Positions 16,348-25,737 of a stretch of DNA of 64,000 nt are shown in pieces. A model generated the notes under the pieces. That model saw nothing but the letters and a program-made list of their open reading frames with translations, did no database searches and was not told the origin of the DNA. This DNA is from Saccharothrix sp. ALI-22-I (GTDB lineage Bacteria > Actinomycetota > Actinomycetes > Mycobacteriales > Pseudonocardiaceae), in contig NZ_MTQP01000058.1 of assembly GCF_001984175.1 (NCBI RefSeq), positions 62,001 through 126,000 on the forward strand, in the 5' to 3' direction. Position 1 is the first letter of the stretch. Each line of letters opens with the position of its first letter. A program made the translations under genes and the position numbers.

Positions 16348-17604
16348 ATGGTGAGGCGGGGGTGGGTGGGGCGGCGGCTTCGAGAGGCTGCTTACGCACT
16401 GAGTGACGGGCCGTTGTCGCTGCTGGGATTGCTGTGCCTCGCGGGATGTCTTGTCATTGGCGTGGCGCTGCTGGTGGTGGTGGTCGGGGTTGGTCTGCTC
16501 GCGGTCGGTCTGATCGGGGCACGGGCCTGGGGGCGGCTAGAGCTCGCACGGGCTCGTGCGCTGCTGGGTGTGCGGTTGCCGGCGCTGCCGGCGGCCGAGC
16601 CGGCGGTCTCGTCGGCGGAGTGGCTGCGGGCCGCGCTCACCGATGGGCGCGGGTGGCGCGCGGTGGGATACGCGCTGGTGAAGGTGCCGGTCGGGGCGCT
16701 GACGACGACGGTCGCGCTCGCCGGGTATGGCGGGGCGGCGGCAGGGCTCAGCTATCCGGCGTGGGCGAGTGCGGACCCGATGGTGTTCGGCAGCTTCGTG
16801 CTGGACACCCCGGGCCGAATCACGTCGGTCGCGTTGGCGGGTCTGCTGCTGCTCGGTCTCACCCCGTTCGTACTGGCCGGACCGCTGGCGATCAGCAGGG
16901 TGGCCGTGGTCGGGTTGCTCGGTCCGTCGCGGCCGGGACGGCGGTTGCGGGCGCTGGAGCAGGCGCGGGGGCAGGCGTTGGCCAACACCGCTGCGGAGTT
17001 GCGGCGCATCGAGCGGGACCTGCACGACGGCACCCAGGCCAGACTGGTGGCGCTGGCGATGGATTTGGGGCTGGCCCGCGAGATGGTGGCCACCGAAGAG
17101 CGCGACGACACGTTGGCGGCGGTGCTGGCCGCGGCGCATCGCAACGCCCAGCAAGCCTTGGCCGAGTTGCGCGGCATCGTGAGCACCATCCACCCGCCCT
17201 CGCTCGATGCCGGGTTGGGGCCGGCACTGGAGGCCTTGACCGAGGTCATCACGGTGCCGGTATCGGTATCGGTGCGGCTCCGGCGGCGTCCCGCACCCTC
17301 GATCGAGACGATCGTCTACTACTGTGCGGCCGAACTGCTCGGCAACGTGGTCAAGCACAGCGGCGCCGGCACGGCTACCGTGACCGTCATCGGCGAACGG
17401 CGATGGCTCACCCTTCGGGTCCACGACGACGGCCGCGGGGGCGCCGAGGTACGGCACGGCTCACCCGGGAACAGCCGGAACGGCGGCGGGACCGGGCTCG
17501 CGGGGCTGGTCGGGCGGGTGGAGGCGGTGGACGGCAGTTTCGAGGTGCACAGCCCACCCGGCGGCCCGACGACCGTCACGGTCGGCGTACCGGTCCTGGT
17601 CTGA
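16348..17604 (+). CDS. NarL-type sensor histidine kinase
   Basis: This is a 418-aa protein from an ATG at 16348. An in-frame extension to 16180 adds Arg/Ser-rich sequence that does not look coding. The N-terminal half is a membrane domain with several hydrophobic helices ('LGLLCLAGCLVIGVALLVVV' onwards). The phosphoacceptor helix is 'ELRRIERDLHDGTQARLVAL' (HisKA_3, His within ERDLHDG). The ATPase follows with 'AAELLGNVVKHSGA' (N box) and 'VHDDGRGGAE' plus 'GTGLAGLVGRVEAV' (G boxes). The response regulator gene lies 15 bases downstream. The membrane domain has no large sensor loop, so it may sense through the adjacent ABC exporter or the lipid bilayer. Confidence 0.9.
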   Translation: MVRRGWVGRRLREAAYALSDGPLSLLGLLCLAGCLVIGVALLVVVVGVGLLAVGLIGARAWGRLELARARALLGVRLPALPAAEPAVSSAEWLRAALTDGRGWRAVGYALVKVPVGALTTTVALAGYGGAAAGLSYPAWASADPMVFGSFVLDTPGRITSVALAGLLLLGLTPFVLAGPLAISRVAVVGLLGPSRPGRRLRALEQARGQALANTAAELRRIERDLHDGTQARLVALAMDLGLAREMVATEERDDTLAAVLAAAHRNAQQALAELRGIVSTIHPPSLDAGLGPALEALTEVITVPVSVSVRLRRRPAPSIETIVYYCAAELLGNVVKHSGAGTATVTVIGERRWLTLRVHDDGRGGAEVRHGSPGNSRNGGGTGLAGLVGRVEAVDGSFEVHSPPGGPTTVTVGVPVLV

Positions 17605-17619
17605 CGGGGGAGCGATCGA

Positions 17620-18264
17620 ATGCGTGTCCTGGTCGCGGAGGATTCCGCGGTACTGCGCGACGGGCTGGTCCGCCTGCTGCAGGCCAAGGGGCACGAGGTG
17701 GTCGGCGAGGTGGACAACGCCGACGACCTCCTGCCTGCCGTTGCCCGGCACGATCCGGACGTGGCGGTGGTGGACGTGCGGATGCCCCCGACCGGTACCG
17801 ACGACGGGCTGCGGGCCGCGATCGACGTGCGGCAACGGCACCCGCACGTCGGAATCCTGGTGTTCTCCCAGTATGTCGAGGCGCACCAGGCGCGACGGCT
17901 GCTCAGCGAGGACGCGACCGGCATCGGCTACCTCCTCAAGGACCGGGTCTCCGAGGTCGGCGAGTTCGTCGCGGCGATGGAACGGGTTGCCGGCGGCGGC
18001 ACGGTGCTCGACCCCGAGGTGGTCTCGCGCCTGATGACGGCCGGCCGCGGGCGGCCCGGGATGGCGGGCCTGTCCCGGCGCGAGCAGGAGGTGCTGGCGC
18101 TCATGGCCGAGGGCCGGTCGAACGTGGCCATCGCGAGCGCCTTGGTGGTGACCCCCGGTGCGGTGGAGAAGTACATCAGGGCGATCTTCACCAAGCTCGA
18201 CCTGCAGTCCACCGGGGACTCGAACCGGCGCGTGCTCGCCGTGCTGCGCTACCTCGAAAGCTAG
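17620..18264 (+). CDS. NarL/LuxR-family response regulator
   Basis: This is a 214-aa protein starting seven bases after a GGGGGAG ribosome site. The receiver domain has 'LVAEDSAVLRDGL' (acidic pocket), 'VAVVDVRMPP' (phosphoacceptor Asp) and 'GYLLKDRV' (Lys). The C-terminal LuxR helix-turn-helix is 'LSRREQEVLALMAEGRSNVA' followed by 'IASALVVTPGAVEKYI'. It is the cognate partner of the upstream kinase. The probable target is the ABC transporter operon that starts 81 bases downstream. Confidence 0.9.
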   Translation: MRVLVAEDSAVLRDGLVRLLQAKGHEVVGEVDNADDLLPAVARHDPDVAVVDVRMPPTGTDDGLRAAIDVRQRHPHVGILVFSQYVEAHQARRLLSEDATGIGYLLKDRVSEVGEFVAAMERVAGGGTVLDPEVVSRLMTAGRGRPGMAGLSRREQEVLALMAEGRSNVAIASALVVTPGAVEKYIRAIFTKLDLQSTGDSNRRVLAVLRYLES

Positions 18265-18345
18265 GGAGTGGGGATAACCCCCGTATTCGGAAATGCCTGC
18301 TGCCCGCACTGCGCCGGGATGCCGCGGTCGTGTTGCCTGTGATCT

Positions 18346-19083
18346 GTGATTGATGCGATCGCACTGGACGCCGTCAGCAAGGTGTACCGCACGCCCGTAG
18401 GCACTCTGACCGCCCTCGACGAGGTGAGCGTCGCCTTCCCCCGCGGCAGCATGACCGCGGTCATGGGGCCATCCGGCTCCGGGAAGTCGACGCTGCTGCA
18501 CTGTGCGGCAGGTCTGGACCGGCCGACCGCCGGGCAGGTGTGGCTCAATGACGTCGACCTGGGTTCGCTGGCGGACCGCGAGTTGGACCGGGTGCGCCGC
18601 GACCGCATCGGCTTCGTGTTCCAGGCGTTCAACCTGCTGCCGATGCTGTCCGTGCGGGACAACGTCACGTTGCCGTTGCGGATGGCGGGGCGCAAACCTC
18701 ACCGCCATGAGGTGGACGCCGTGCTCGCCGCGGTCGGGCTCGGCGACCTCGGCCGCAGGCGCCCGGCTCAACTGTCCGGTGGCCAGCAGCAGCGGGTCGC
18801 GGTTGCCCGCAGCCTGATCACCCGTCCGGACGTGATCTTCGCCGACGAGCCGACCGGTTCGCTGGACTCACAGACCGCGATGCAGGTCATGCGACTGCTC
18901 CGCGAGGCCGTGGACGAACACGGCCAGACGGTCGTGCTCGTCACCCACGACCCACTCGTGGCGGAGTGGGCCGACTCGACCGTGTACGTCCTGGACGGCC
19001 GGATCGACAGGGCGCCGCGCCAGACCGAGGCGAAGCTGCGCGCTGTCGCATCCGGTTCCCGGGACCACCGGGGGACGCGGTGA
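18346..19083 (+). CDS. ABC transporter ATP-binding protein (MacB/BceA type)
   Basis: This is a 245-aa ATPase with a GTG start. Walker A is 'GPSGSGKSTLLHC', the Q loop is 'FVFQAFNLLPML', the signature is 'LSGGQQQRVAVARSL', Walker B is 'VIFADEPTGSLD', and the H loop is 'LVTHDP'. The sequence belongs to the class that drives FtsX-like permeases exporting peptides or lipids. The stop overlaps the start of the permease gene (GTGA). Being next to a two-component system suggests antimicrobial-peptide detoxification, possibly of the cluster's own peptide. That link is an inference. Confidence 0.9.
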   Translation: MIDAIALDAVSKVYRTPVGTLTALDEVSVAFPRGSMTAVMGPSGSGKSTLLHCAAGLDRPTAGQVWLNDVDLGSLADRELDRVRRDRIGFVFQAFNLLPMLSVRDNVTLPLRMAGRKPHRHEVDAVLAAVGLGDLGRRRPAQLSGGQQQRVAVARSLITRPDVIFADEPTGSLDSQTAMQVMRLLREAVDEHGQTVVLVTHDPLVAEWADSTVYVLDGRIDRAPRQTEAKLRAVASGSRDHRGTR

Positions 19084-20978
19084 TCAGCCTCCGGATGCTC
19101 GTACACCGGCCCGCGCTCTACGTGGGCGCGTTCGTCGCGCTGTCCCTGGCGACCGGCTTGGTCGGGGTCACGCTCGCGGCACTCCAGGCGATCTTCGACG
19201 CGCAGACCCCCGGCGGCCCGGTCGTGGTCGTCAACGGCGGGTCGTTCTCCCGTGACCCGGTGGACCTGGGCGGAATCGACAACGTGCTCGTCATCAGCGC
19301 CACGGTGTCGACCTTCGTCGGGATTCTCGTAGTGGCGAGCGCGTTCGGGTTCGGCGTCGCGATGCGACGGCGGGACCTCGCGTTGCTGCGGCTGGTGGCG
19401 GCCGGCGGTGGGCAGGTGCGCCGGTTGGTGCTCGGCGAGTCGCTCGTCGTCGGCACGCTGGCCGGAATCGCCGGCAGCGGGCTGGCCGTGCTCACCGCCC
19501 CGCTGGCGGGACAGGCGCTGTCGGGCGGGTTCTCCCCGGTGCCCCTGACCGTCCAGCCGAACCTGGTCCATTTGCTGATCACCTTCGCGATCGGGTTGGT
19601 CGTGGCTCTCCTCGGCGCCAACCTCTCGGCGCGGCGCGCTGCCCGGGTCCGCCCCGCCGAGGCGCTGCGCGAGGCTGACCTGGACACCGGACTGGTGTCG
19701 GCGGGCCGGCTGCTCATGTCCGTTCCGCTGCTCGTCGGCGGCATCGTCATGCTGGTGCTGGCGCCCGGCGGAGGCGCCGAGGCCTCGACCCCGCTGGCGG
19801 TGTTCGGCGGCCTTGCCTTGACGGCGGGCGCCGCCGCGTTGGGCCCGCTGTACCAGCCCGCGCTGGCGCGCGCCGTTCTGCTGCCGGCCCGTGGCACGAT
19901 GGGCCGCCTCGCCGCCGCTTCGGTCGGCACGGCGCGACGGCGTACCGCGGCCATCGTCACGCCGGTGTTCGTCGTGCTGGCGGTCACCGGCGTGCTCAGC
20001 GCCGTACTGGGCACCACACAGGGTGCGCTGCGCGCTGACGAGCAGACCCGCCAGCGCGCCGAACTCACCATGCCGGACCCGTCCGCTGGCGGTTATGCCG
20101 CCGCCCGCGCCACCCCGGGGGTCGCCGCCGTCTCCGCACCTGCCTCGCTGCCGATCGTGCTCGCGCGAGACGTCGACACGGCCGAACGCCGGATCGCCTC
20201 GGTGGTGGACCTCCCGGCATGGACCGCGACCACGGCGGTGGACGACCTCACCGGCGACCCCGGCCCGCTGGCCTCCGACGAGATCGCCATCTCACGCGAC
20301 TACTCGGGCTGGTACGGCTTTCGCCTCGGCTCCACCATCGACGCCACGCTGTTCGACGGGCGAACCGTCACCCTGACCGTCGTCGCGATCGTCGCGGCCG
20401 GATCGGTCGGACCTGCGGTGATGGTCTCTCCGGACCTCGCCCCGAACCAGGTCGAGCCACCCCGGAGTGCCCTGCTGGACCTGGCTCCCGGTGTGGATGC
20501 CGCCGACGTGGCCGGACGGCTCCGTGCGGCCGGTCACGACGTCCACACGACCGGCGCGACCACCGGCCGGTCCGCGGAGGACGCCGCGAACTTCGCGGTC
20601 ATGGTGATCATCACCGGTCCGGCCGTCGGGTACGCCCTGGTCATGATCGTCAGCGTGCTCGTGATGGCCGGCGCCACCCGTGGCCGGGAACTGATGACAC
20701 TGCGCCTGCTCGGCGCCGGCCGTGCGCGGGTACGCCGGCTGCTGCTCTGCGAGACCGCGGCCGCGGTGACGGTCGGCATCGCCCTCGCCGCCGCGATCAC
20801 CGCAGCCAGCCTGCTCGCACACCGATCCGCTCTGCTGCGCGAGTTCGCCGTCGCGCCGCCCACCGTCGCCTGGTCCTGGTGCGTCGCCGTCGCCGCTGCA
20901 TTCGCCGGTGTCGCCGGTGTCGTGGCCGTGACGACGGCCGATGCCCGTGTCCGTCGACTCAGCGCCTCCGCGAACTGA
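19080..20978 (+). CDS. FtsX-like ABC transporter permease
   Basis: This is a 632-aa protein with two FtsX-like membrane modules. The first has a helix at 'ALYVGAFVALSLATGLVGVT' and a later helix group up to 'ALLGANLSARRAARVRPAEA'. The second lies near the C-terminus with 'GYALVMIVSVLVMAGATRGR' and 'ELMTLRLLGAGRARVRRLLL'. A large extracytoplasmic loop of about 200 residues sits between them. The 'RRAARVRPAEALRE' coupling helix is typical for FtsX permeases. It works with the ATPase encoded just upstream. Confidence 0.88.
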   Translation: MISLRMLVHRPALYVGAFVALSLATGLVGVTLAALQAIFDAQTPGGPVVVVNGGSFSRDPVDLGGIDNVLVISATVSTFVGILVVASAFGFGVAMRRRDLALLRLVAAGGGQVRRLVLGESLVVGTLAGIAGSGLAVLTAPLAGQALSGGFSPVPLTVQPNLVHLLITFAIGLVVALLGANLSARRAARVRPAEALREADLDTGLVSAGRLLMSVPLLVGGIVMLVLAPGGGAEASTPLAVFGGLALTAGAAALGPLYQPALARAVLLPARGTMGRLAAASVGTARRRTAAIVTPVFVVLAVTGVLSAVLGTTQGALRADEQTRQRAELTMPDPSAGGYAAARATPGVAAVSAPASLPIVLARDVDTAERRIASVVDLPAWTATTAVDDLTGDPGPLASDEIAISRDYSGWYGFRLGSTIDATLFDGRTVTLTVVAIVAAGSVGPAVMVSPDLAPNQVEPPRSALLDLAPGVDAADVAGRLRAAGHDVHTTGATTGRSAEDAANFAVMVIITGPAVGYALVMIVSVLVMAGATRGRELMTLRLLGAGRARVRRLLLCETAAAVTVGIALAAAITAASLLAHRSALLREFAVAPPTVAWSWCVAVAAAFAGVAGVVAVTTADARVRRLSASAN

Positions 20979-21005
20979 CGAACCAGAGAAGAGGGGGCCA
21001 TACCG

Positions 21006-21698
21006 ATGTACGTCGGTGAGATGGGGATTGATCGGCCGCGCGAGCTTCCGTGGCAGGAGCTCGTCCTGGGCGGGACCGCCGTCGCGGTGCTGCTCGGGTT
21101 GCACCTCCTGCCGGACTCGGGCGGCGTCGACCCGGTGTACGAGTTGTTGTCGGAGTACCCGTTGCGTTCGGTTGTTGTCGGTGTGCCGTACACGCTCGCG
21201 TTGCTGAGCGCGAATACCGCTGTGGTGCTGCTGGGCGTTGCCATGGTTCGGCAGGGACTGTTGCGCGGGTGGCTGACGACGACGTTGCTGGCCGTGTGGT
21301 GTCTGAGCCTGCTCGGGTTGACCGTGTTCCTCAAAGATCCCGTCGGCTCGGCCGGCACCTGGTACGGCACGGCGCACAAGCTGTGCACGGTGGCGAACTT
21401 CGTGAGCCTGCCGGCGCTGTGCGCGCTGTTGTGGCGGCGCTTCCGCACCGTCTCCGGGTGGCGCGGGAACGCGCGCAGGGTCGGCGTGCTCGCCGCGTTG
21501 AGCATGGTCTGCGCGGTTCCGTTCGCGGCGGCGTTCCTGCGGTACGGCGGTCAGCTACGAGCGACCGGCACGGTGCTCGGCCTGATCGAACGGTGCATCG
21601 TCGTCCTCGACATCGCCACGATCGTCACGCTGGCGGCGTGGTCCCGTGCCATGGCCGCGGCACGAGACAAACGTCGTTTTGATCACGAGGTAATCTGA
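21006..21698 (+). CDS. DUF998-like integral membrane protein
   Basis: This is a 230-aa protein with about six hydrophobic helices and conserved-looking features such as 'FLKDPVGSAGTWYGTAHKLC' between helices. That pattern matches actinomycete DUF998 proteins. The function is unknown. It follows the permease gene by 27 bases behind a purine-rich site and is probably the last gene of the transporter operon. The GC content falls sharply after its stop, marking the left border of the peptide cluster. Confidence 0.6.
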   Translation: MYVGEMGIDRPRELPWQELVLGGTAVAVLLGLHLLPDSGGVDPVYELLSEYPLRSVVVGVPYTLALLSANTAVVLLGVAMVRQGLLRGWLTTTLLAVWCLSLLGLTVFLKDPVGSAGTWYGTAHKLCTVANFVSLPALCALLWRRFRTVSGWRGNARRVGVLAALSMVCAVPFAAAFLRYGGQLRATGTVLGLIERCIVVLDIATIVTLAAWSRAMAAARDKRRFDHEVI

Positions 21699-22038
21699 TG
21701 TTAATATGCAGTTTGCTGGTTGTGCACGATATCCGAGTAAGACGTTGTCGGGTGCGGTTAAGTTTCTGCTTAAACACATAATCCGACCGGAAAGCTTTTA
21801 CCGTGATCGGACTTCATCATGGTAGACTTTGACGGGCGTCATGGGGGCGGTCGGGGCGGCATGACCTCGACGAAAATCAGGCGATCCCCGTGTCGTGCGC
21901 TGTACCTGAGCTAGGGCCGTTTCTTTGGGGAGATTCGGGGGTAAAGTGCAGATTCCTGGGGGTTCGGTGTGGCGGTCCGTGATCGGAGTCAGAAGTCCTG
22001 CCGACAGTGGTTATGCGCGGCGGGAGCGTACCTGAGCC
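21699..22038 (+). promoter_or_regulatory. AT-rich leader of the cluster regulator, with an inverted repeat
   Basis: This 340-bp gene-free stretch is visibly richer in A/T than its surroundings. At 21756-21775 it contains GGTTAAG-tttctg-CTTAAAC, seven-base arms with one mismatch. The TTAAG core recurs in the NRPS/dioxygenase intergenic region (41019-41027 and 41111-41119). That makes it a candidate operator for the ArsR-like regulator encoded next. I found no convincing -35/-10 pair, small ORF or RNA gene. Confidence 0.4.
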
Positions 22039-23010
22039 GTGCGTAGAATAATTTTCACCCTCGAAGACCTCACCAAAATTCGAGTAAAATCGACGGCCGG
22101 TCCCATCGCCGAGGCCGTGTTCGCGCTGGAGATGCTGAGCCGGCCGAACAACGTCTATTTCAGCAATTGGATCCAGCGCGTCAACACGCAGCTCGGCAGT
22201 CGTGCCCATGCGATTCGCGCGATCATCAAGTCGACCCGGCCGGTGCCGGATCTGCTGTTCACGTTGGAGTCGTCGCGCGCGTCGGAGAAGACCACTCGAT
22301 CGTCCGGTCTCAGTTCGAGCGAGATCCTGGCCGCGGTCGACGGATTCTGCCGGCTCGCGGTCATGCCCAACTGGCGCCGGATGCTGCGGTACCTGGAGGC
22401 CGAGCGGGACGCCCGGGGCAGGATCCTGACGACGGGTGGGGTGGAGCGCCTGCTGGGCACGTTGCACCCGCAGGTCAAGTGGAACCCGCCGGTGCTCGAA
22501 GTGCCCGACGAGCGCGAGGGCGACGTCCGGCTGAACGGCAGGAGCCTGCTGCTCGCGCCTTCTTTGTTCCTGGTCAACAAATCCGCCGTGCTGATCGACG
22601 CGGATCGGGCGGACGGTCAACCGATCCTGTCCTTCGCGTCGCCGCCGGACCTCAAGGCGGCCAACGGGCTGTGGGAGATGTGGGACGAGTACGACCGTGG
22701 CGACCAAGCGCTGTCGGCGCTGGTCGGCCGGACACGGGCGGCGGTGCTGCTCGCCCTGGCGGACACCAGCAGCACGACCGGGGAACTGGCGGACCGGTTG
22801 CGCGTCTCGGCGGCGGCGATCAGCCAGCACACCGGGGTGCTGCGCGCGGCGGGCCTGATCAGCACCAGGCGGAACCGGAACATGGTTCTGCACACCCTCA
22901 ACCCGCTCGGCACCGCTCTGCTGTCCGGCGACACGCTGGACAGCGCCCACCTGGCGGCGATTCCGCAGCCAAACCGCGGGCTAGATGGTCGGCGCTTTAG
23001 CGCAAGCTAA
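22039..23010 (+). CDS. ArsR-like winged-helix transcriptional regulator
   Basis: This is a 323-aa protein with a GTG start. The N-terminal 220 residues resemble the DUF5937-type domain found in large actinomycete ArsR proteins ('VKSTAGPIAEAVFALEMLSR', 'NWRRMLRYLEAERDARGRIL'). A winged helix-turn-helix closes the protein at about residues 237-295 ('TRAAVLLALADTSSTTGELA', then 'DRLRVSAAAISQHTGVLRAA' and 'GLISTRRNRN'). No metal-binding Cys cluster of classical ArsR is visible. As the only DNA-binding protein in the visible cluster and the gene immediately before the biosynthetic operon, it is the best pathway-regulator candidate. Confidence 0.8.
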   Translation: MRRIIFTLEDLTKIRVKSTAGPIAEAVFALEMLSRPNNVYFSNWIQRVNTQLGSRAHAIRAIIKSTRPVPDLLFTLESSRASEKTTRSSGLSSSEILAAVDGFCRLAVMPNWRRMLRYLEAERDARGRILTTGGVERLLGTLHPQVKWNPPVLEVPDEREGDVRLNGRSLLLAPSLFLVNKSAVLIDADRADGQPILSFASPPDLKAANGLWEMWDEYDRGDQALSALVGRTRAAVLLALADTSSTTGELADRLRVSAAAISQHTGVLRAAGLISTRRNRNMVLHTLNPLGTALLSGDTLDSAHLAAIPQPNRGLDGRRFSAS

Positions 23011-23011
23011 A
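22996..23011 (+). other. Short hairpin at the regulator/operon junction
   Basis: TTTAGC-gcaa-GCTAAA, a perfect six-base stem with a four-base loop, overlaps the regulator stop codon and lies about 115 bases before the first biosynthetic gene. It could pause or partly terminate transcription, or protect the mRNA end. It is short and may be coincidental. Confidence 0.3.
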
Positions 23012-23128
23012 AGGGCTGGACGGGTCGGCTTGGCTGAATACCCTTGGAAGGGTGGCACTCACACGACGGGGACGCCGAATTTGCTTGCCGGCCCTCGGTG
23101 GCCGATGGTGAAGGGTGGACAGCCGAGA

Positions 23129-24322
23129 ATGATCAAGGAAGACAACTCGCGACAACGCCGGATCTCTTTCTTCGACGCCACACTGCGCGATGGCGAGCAG
23201 GCTCCCGGAAACGTGATGTCGCCGGCGCAGAAAGTACAGTTGGCCCTACTGTCCGAAGAATTCGGCGCGGACACCGTCGAAGCGGGGTTTCCCGGTTCTT
23301 CGCCGGCGGATTTCACGGCCACCCAAATGATCGCCGAGGCGCTCACCACGGCGAAGTTCGCCACGTTCAACCGGGCCAGCACGGACGATGTCGCCTGCTC
23401 GATGCGGGCAGGTGGCGCTCGGGAGAACCACCAGGTGCAGATCTGCGGGACAGGCAGTGAACTGCACTTGGAGCACAAGCGCGGGATCAGCCGGGAAGAG
23501 GCGATCCGTGAGACGGGCGAGGCCATCCGCCTCGCGGTCGACCTGGGCGCCACGAACATCTCGTACGGCGTGGAGGACGCGAGCCGCGGCAGCTTCGACC
23601 TGATCCACGCCCTGGTCGACGAGGCACTGGAGGCGGGCGCGACCACGGTCATCCTCGCCGACACGACCGGCTTCGCCATGCCCCAGGAGTACGGGGAGCT
23701 GTGCGCCGCGGTCCGGTCCTGGATTCCGGACGACGTCGCGCTGTCCACGCACTGCCACGACGATCTCGGTTTCGCACTGGCGAACGCGATCGCCGGGATC
23801 GAGGCCGGTGCCACAGAGGTGCAGTGCACGCTCGGTGGCATCGGGGAGCGAGCCGGGAACACCGCACTGGAGGAGCTCGCCGCGGTGCTGAGCTACAAGG
23901 GCGACGAGCTCGGCGTGCGCACGACGATCGTCACCGAACGGCTCTACGCGGCCTTCCAGACGCTGTGCGAGGTCATCTCGATGCCCCCGCCGAGGAACAA
24001 GCCGGTGTTCGGCGACAACGCGTTCTCCACCCAGGCCGGTATCCACCAGGCCGGCATCCTCCGCAACCCGGCGACCTACGAGTACATCAACCCGTACCGG
24101 TTCGGCAGGAAGCGTTCGCTGCTCGTCGGCAGGCACTCCGGCCGGGCGATCCTGCGCTACCTGCTGGAACGGATGGACGTGGCACCGGACCCGGTGCTGC
24201 TGGACGAGCTGTACACCGAGTTCATCGCGCAGCGGGCGAACAGCGACTGCGACGAGCTCGACGAGCTGAGCGAAATGGTCCGCGCGCGGCTGGCGGAGCG
24301 CACCGCGATGGTTGCCGGTTGA
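23129..24322 (+). CDS. 2-isopropylmalate/homocitrate synthase-like enzyme without regulatory domain
   Basis: This is a 397-aa enzyme. I chose the ATG at 23129, which follows AAGGGTGGA by about ten bases; the frame extends to 22985, but that overlaps the regulator gene. DRE-TIM metallolyase motifs are clear: '[14 protein letters not shown]', 'EAGFPGSS', '[16 protein letters not shown]' and '[14 protein letters not shown]'. It ends after the linker ('[11 protein letters not shown]'), so it lacks the C-terminal leucine-sensing domain of primary-metabolism LeuA. It would condense acetyl-CoA with a 2-oxoacid as the first step of chain elongation. The oxoacid is unknown; aliphatic, aromatic (as in homophenylalanine pathways) or dicarboxylic substrates are all possible. 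It heads the biosynthetic operon. Confidence 0.85.
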   Translation: MIKEDNSRQRRISFFDATLRDGEQAPGNVMSPAQKVQLALLSEEFGADTVEAGFPGSSPADFTATQMIAEALTTAKFATFNRASTDDVACSMRAGGARENHQVQICGTGSELHLEHKRGISREEAIRETGEAIRLAVDLGATNISYGVEDASRGSFDLIHALVDEALEAGATTVILADTTGFAMPQEYGELCAAVRSWIPDDVALSTHCHDDLGFALANAIAGIEAGATEVQCTLGGIGERAGNTALEELAAVLSYKGDELGVRTTIVTERLYAAFQTLCEVISMPPPRNKPVFGDNAFSTQAGIHQAGILRNPATYEYINPYRFGRKRSLLVGRHSGRAILRYLLERMDVAPDPVLLDELYTEFIAQRANSDCDELDELSEMVRARLAERTAMVAG

Positions 24323-25722
24323 TGGGCACGCCACGCACGCTGTACGGCAAAGTCTGGGACCGGCACGTCGTCGACCCCGGCACCGCCGACCTGCTCTACG
24401 TCGACGTGCACCTGGTGCACGAGGCGACCTCCGCGCAGGCCTTCGCCGGTCTGGCCGAAGCCGAGCCGAGGCGCGGCGTCCGCAGGCCCGACCTGACCCT
24501 CGCCGTCGAGGACCACAACGTGCCGACCGACTCGTTGACGGTACGCGACCCGGTCACTCTGCTGCAGGTCGGCACACTGCGGCAGAACTGTGCCACACAC
24601 GGTATCGAGCTCTATCCACACGGACACGACCGGCAGGGCATCGTGCACGTGGTCGGTCCGGAACTCGGCATCGTGCAGCCCGGGATGAGCGTGGTGTGCG
24701 GCGACAGCCACACCTCGACGCACGGCGCGTTCGGAGCGCTGGCCTTCGGTGTCGGAACCAGCGACGTCGAACACGTGCTCGCCACGCAGACGCTCGCGCT
24801 GGCGCGGGCGAAGACGATGGCCGTGGAGTTCGTCGGCGTCCCGCCGCGGGGCGTGCAGGCCAAGGACCTGATGCTCGCGCTGCTGGCCGAGATCGGTGCG
24901 AACGGCGCGCGCGGCTACGCGGTGGAGTACCGCGGCGAGGCCATCCGGAACAGCTCGATGGAAGCCCGGATGACGATCTGCAACCTCAGCATCGAGGCCG
25001 GCGCGCGCGTCGGCATGATCGCGCCGGACGAGGTGACCTACGAGTACCTGCGCGACCGCCCATACGCCCCCGTCGGCGACGACTGGGACGCCGCCGTGGC
25101 GGACTGGGAGTCGCTGCGCACCGATGACGACGCGACCTTCGACCGGGTGGTGCACGTCGACGTCTCGTCGTTGACCCCGTTCGTCACCTGGGGCACCAAC
25201 CCCAGCCAGGCGGTGCCGCTCGCGGAAGCGGTGCCGCACCCCGACGACTTCCCGGACGCGGAGGACCGTCGTGCCGCCGAGCGCGCACTGGAGTACATGG
25301 ACCTGACTCCCGGCACGAAGATGCGCGACATCCTGGTGGATGTGGTGTTCCTGGGATCCTGCACCAACGGGCGGATCGAGGACCTGCGGCAGGCGGCGGA
25401 AGTGTTGCGCGGTAGGAAGATCGCGGCCGGGGTGCGCATGCTGGTCGTGCCGGGTTCCATGACCGTGCGCCGGCAGGCCGAGGAGGAAGGTCTGGGCAAG
25501 GTCTTCCACGACGCGGGTGCCGAGTGGCGGTTGGCCGGGTGCTCGATGTGCCTGGGCATGAACCCGGACCGGCTGGCGGGTGCGCAGCGCTGCGCGTCCA
25601 CGTCGAACCGCAACTACGAAGGGCGCCAGGGCACCCACGCCAGAACGCACCTGGTGTCGCCGGCGGTCGCGGCCGCCACCGCCGTTGCCGGGCACCTGGC
25701 CGTGCCCGCGGACCTGGACTGA
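24322..25722 (+). CDS. LeuC-like (de)hydratase large subunit, aconitase family
   Basis: This is a 466-aa protein whose ATG shares one base with the preceding stop. Aconitase-family features are '[20 protein letters not shown]', '[20 protein letters not shown]' (first cluster Cys) and '[13 protein letters not shown]' (the remaining two cysteines), giving a full 4Fe-4S site. '[12 protein letters not shown]' supplies substrate-binding residues. With the LeuD-like partner it would isomerise the 2-alkylmalate made by the synthase to the 3-alkyl isomer. Confidence 0.9.
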   Translation: MGTPRTLYGKVWDRHVVDPGTADLLYVDVHLVHEATSAQAFAGLAEAEPRRGVRRPDLTLAVEDHNVPTDSLTVRDPVTLLQVGTLRQNCATHGIELYPHGHDRQGIVHVVGPELGIVQPGMSVVCGDSHTSTHGAFGALAFGVGTSDVEHVLATQTLALARAKTMAVEFVGVPPRGVQAKDLMLALLAEIGANGARGYAVEYRGEAIRNSSMEARMTICNLSIEAGARVGMIAPDEVTYEYLRDRPYAPVGDDWDAAVADWESLRTDDDATFDRVVHVDVSSLTPFVTWGTNPSQAVPLAEAVPHPDDFPDAEDRRAAERALEYMDLTPGTKMRDILVDVVFLGSCTNGRIEDLRQAAEVLRGRKIAAGVRMLVVPGSMTVRRQAEEEGLGKVFHDAGAEWRLAGCSMCLGMNPDRLAGAQRCASTSNRNYEGRQGTHARTHLVSPAVAAATAVAGHLAVPADLD

Positions 25723-25737
25723 ACTTCGGAGATGACG

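Noticed and set aside
22985-23128. Extension of the LeuA-like enzyme to the ATG at 22985
   Set aside because: The extra 48 residues overlap the regulator gene and do not resemble the family; the ATG at 23129 has a purine-rich ribosome site.
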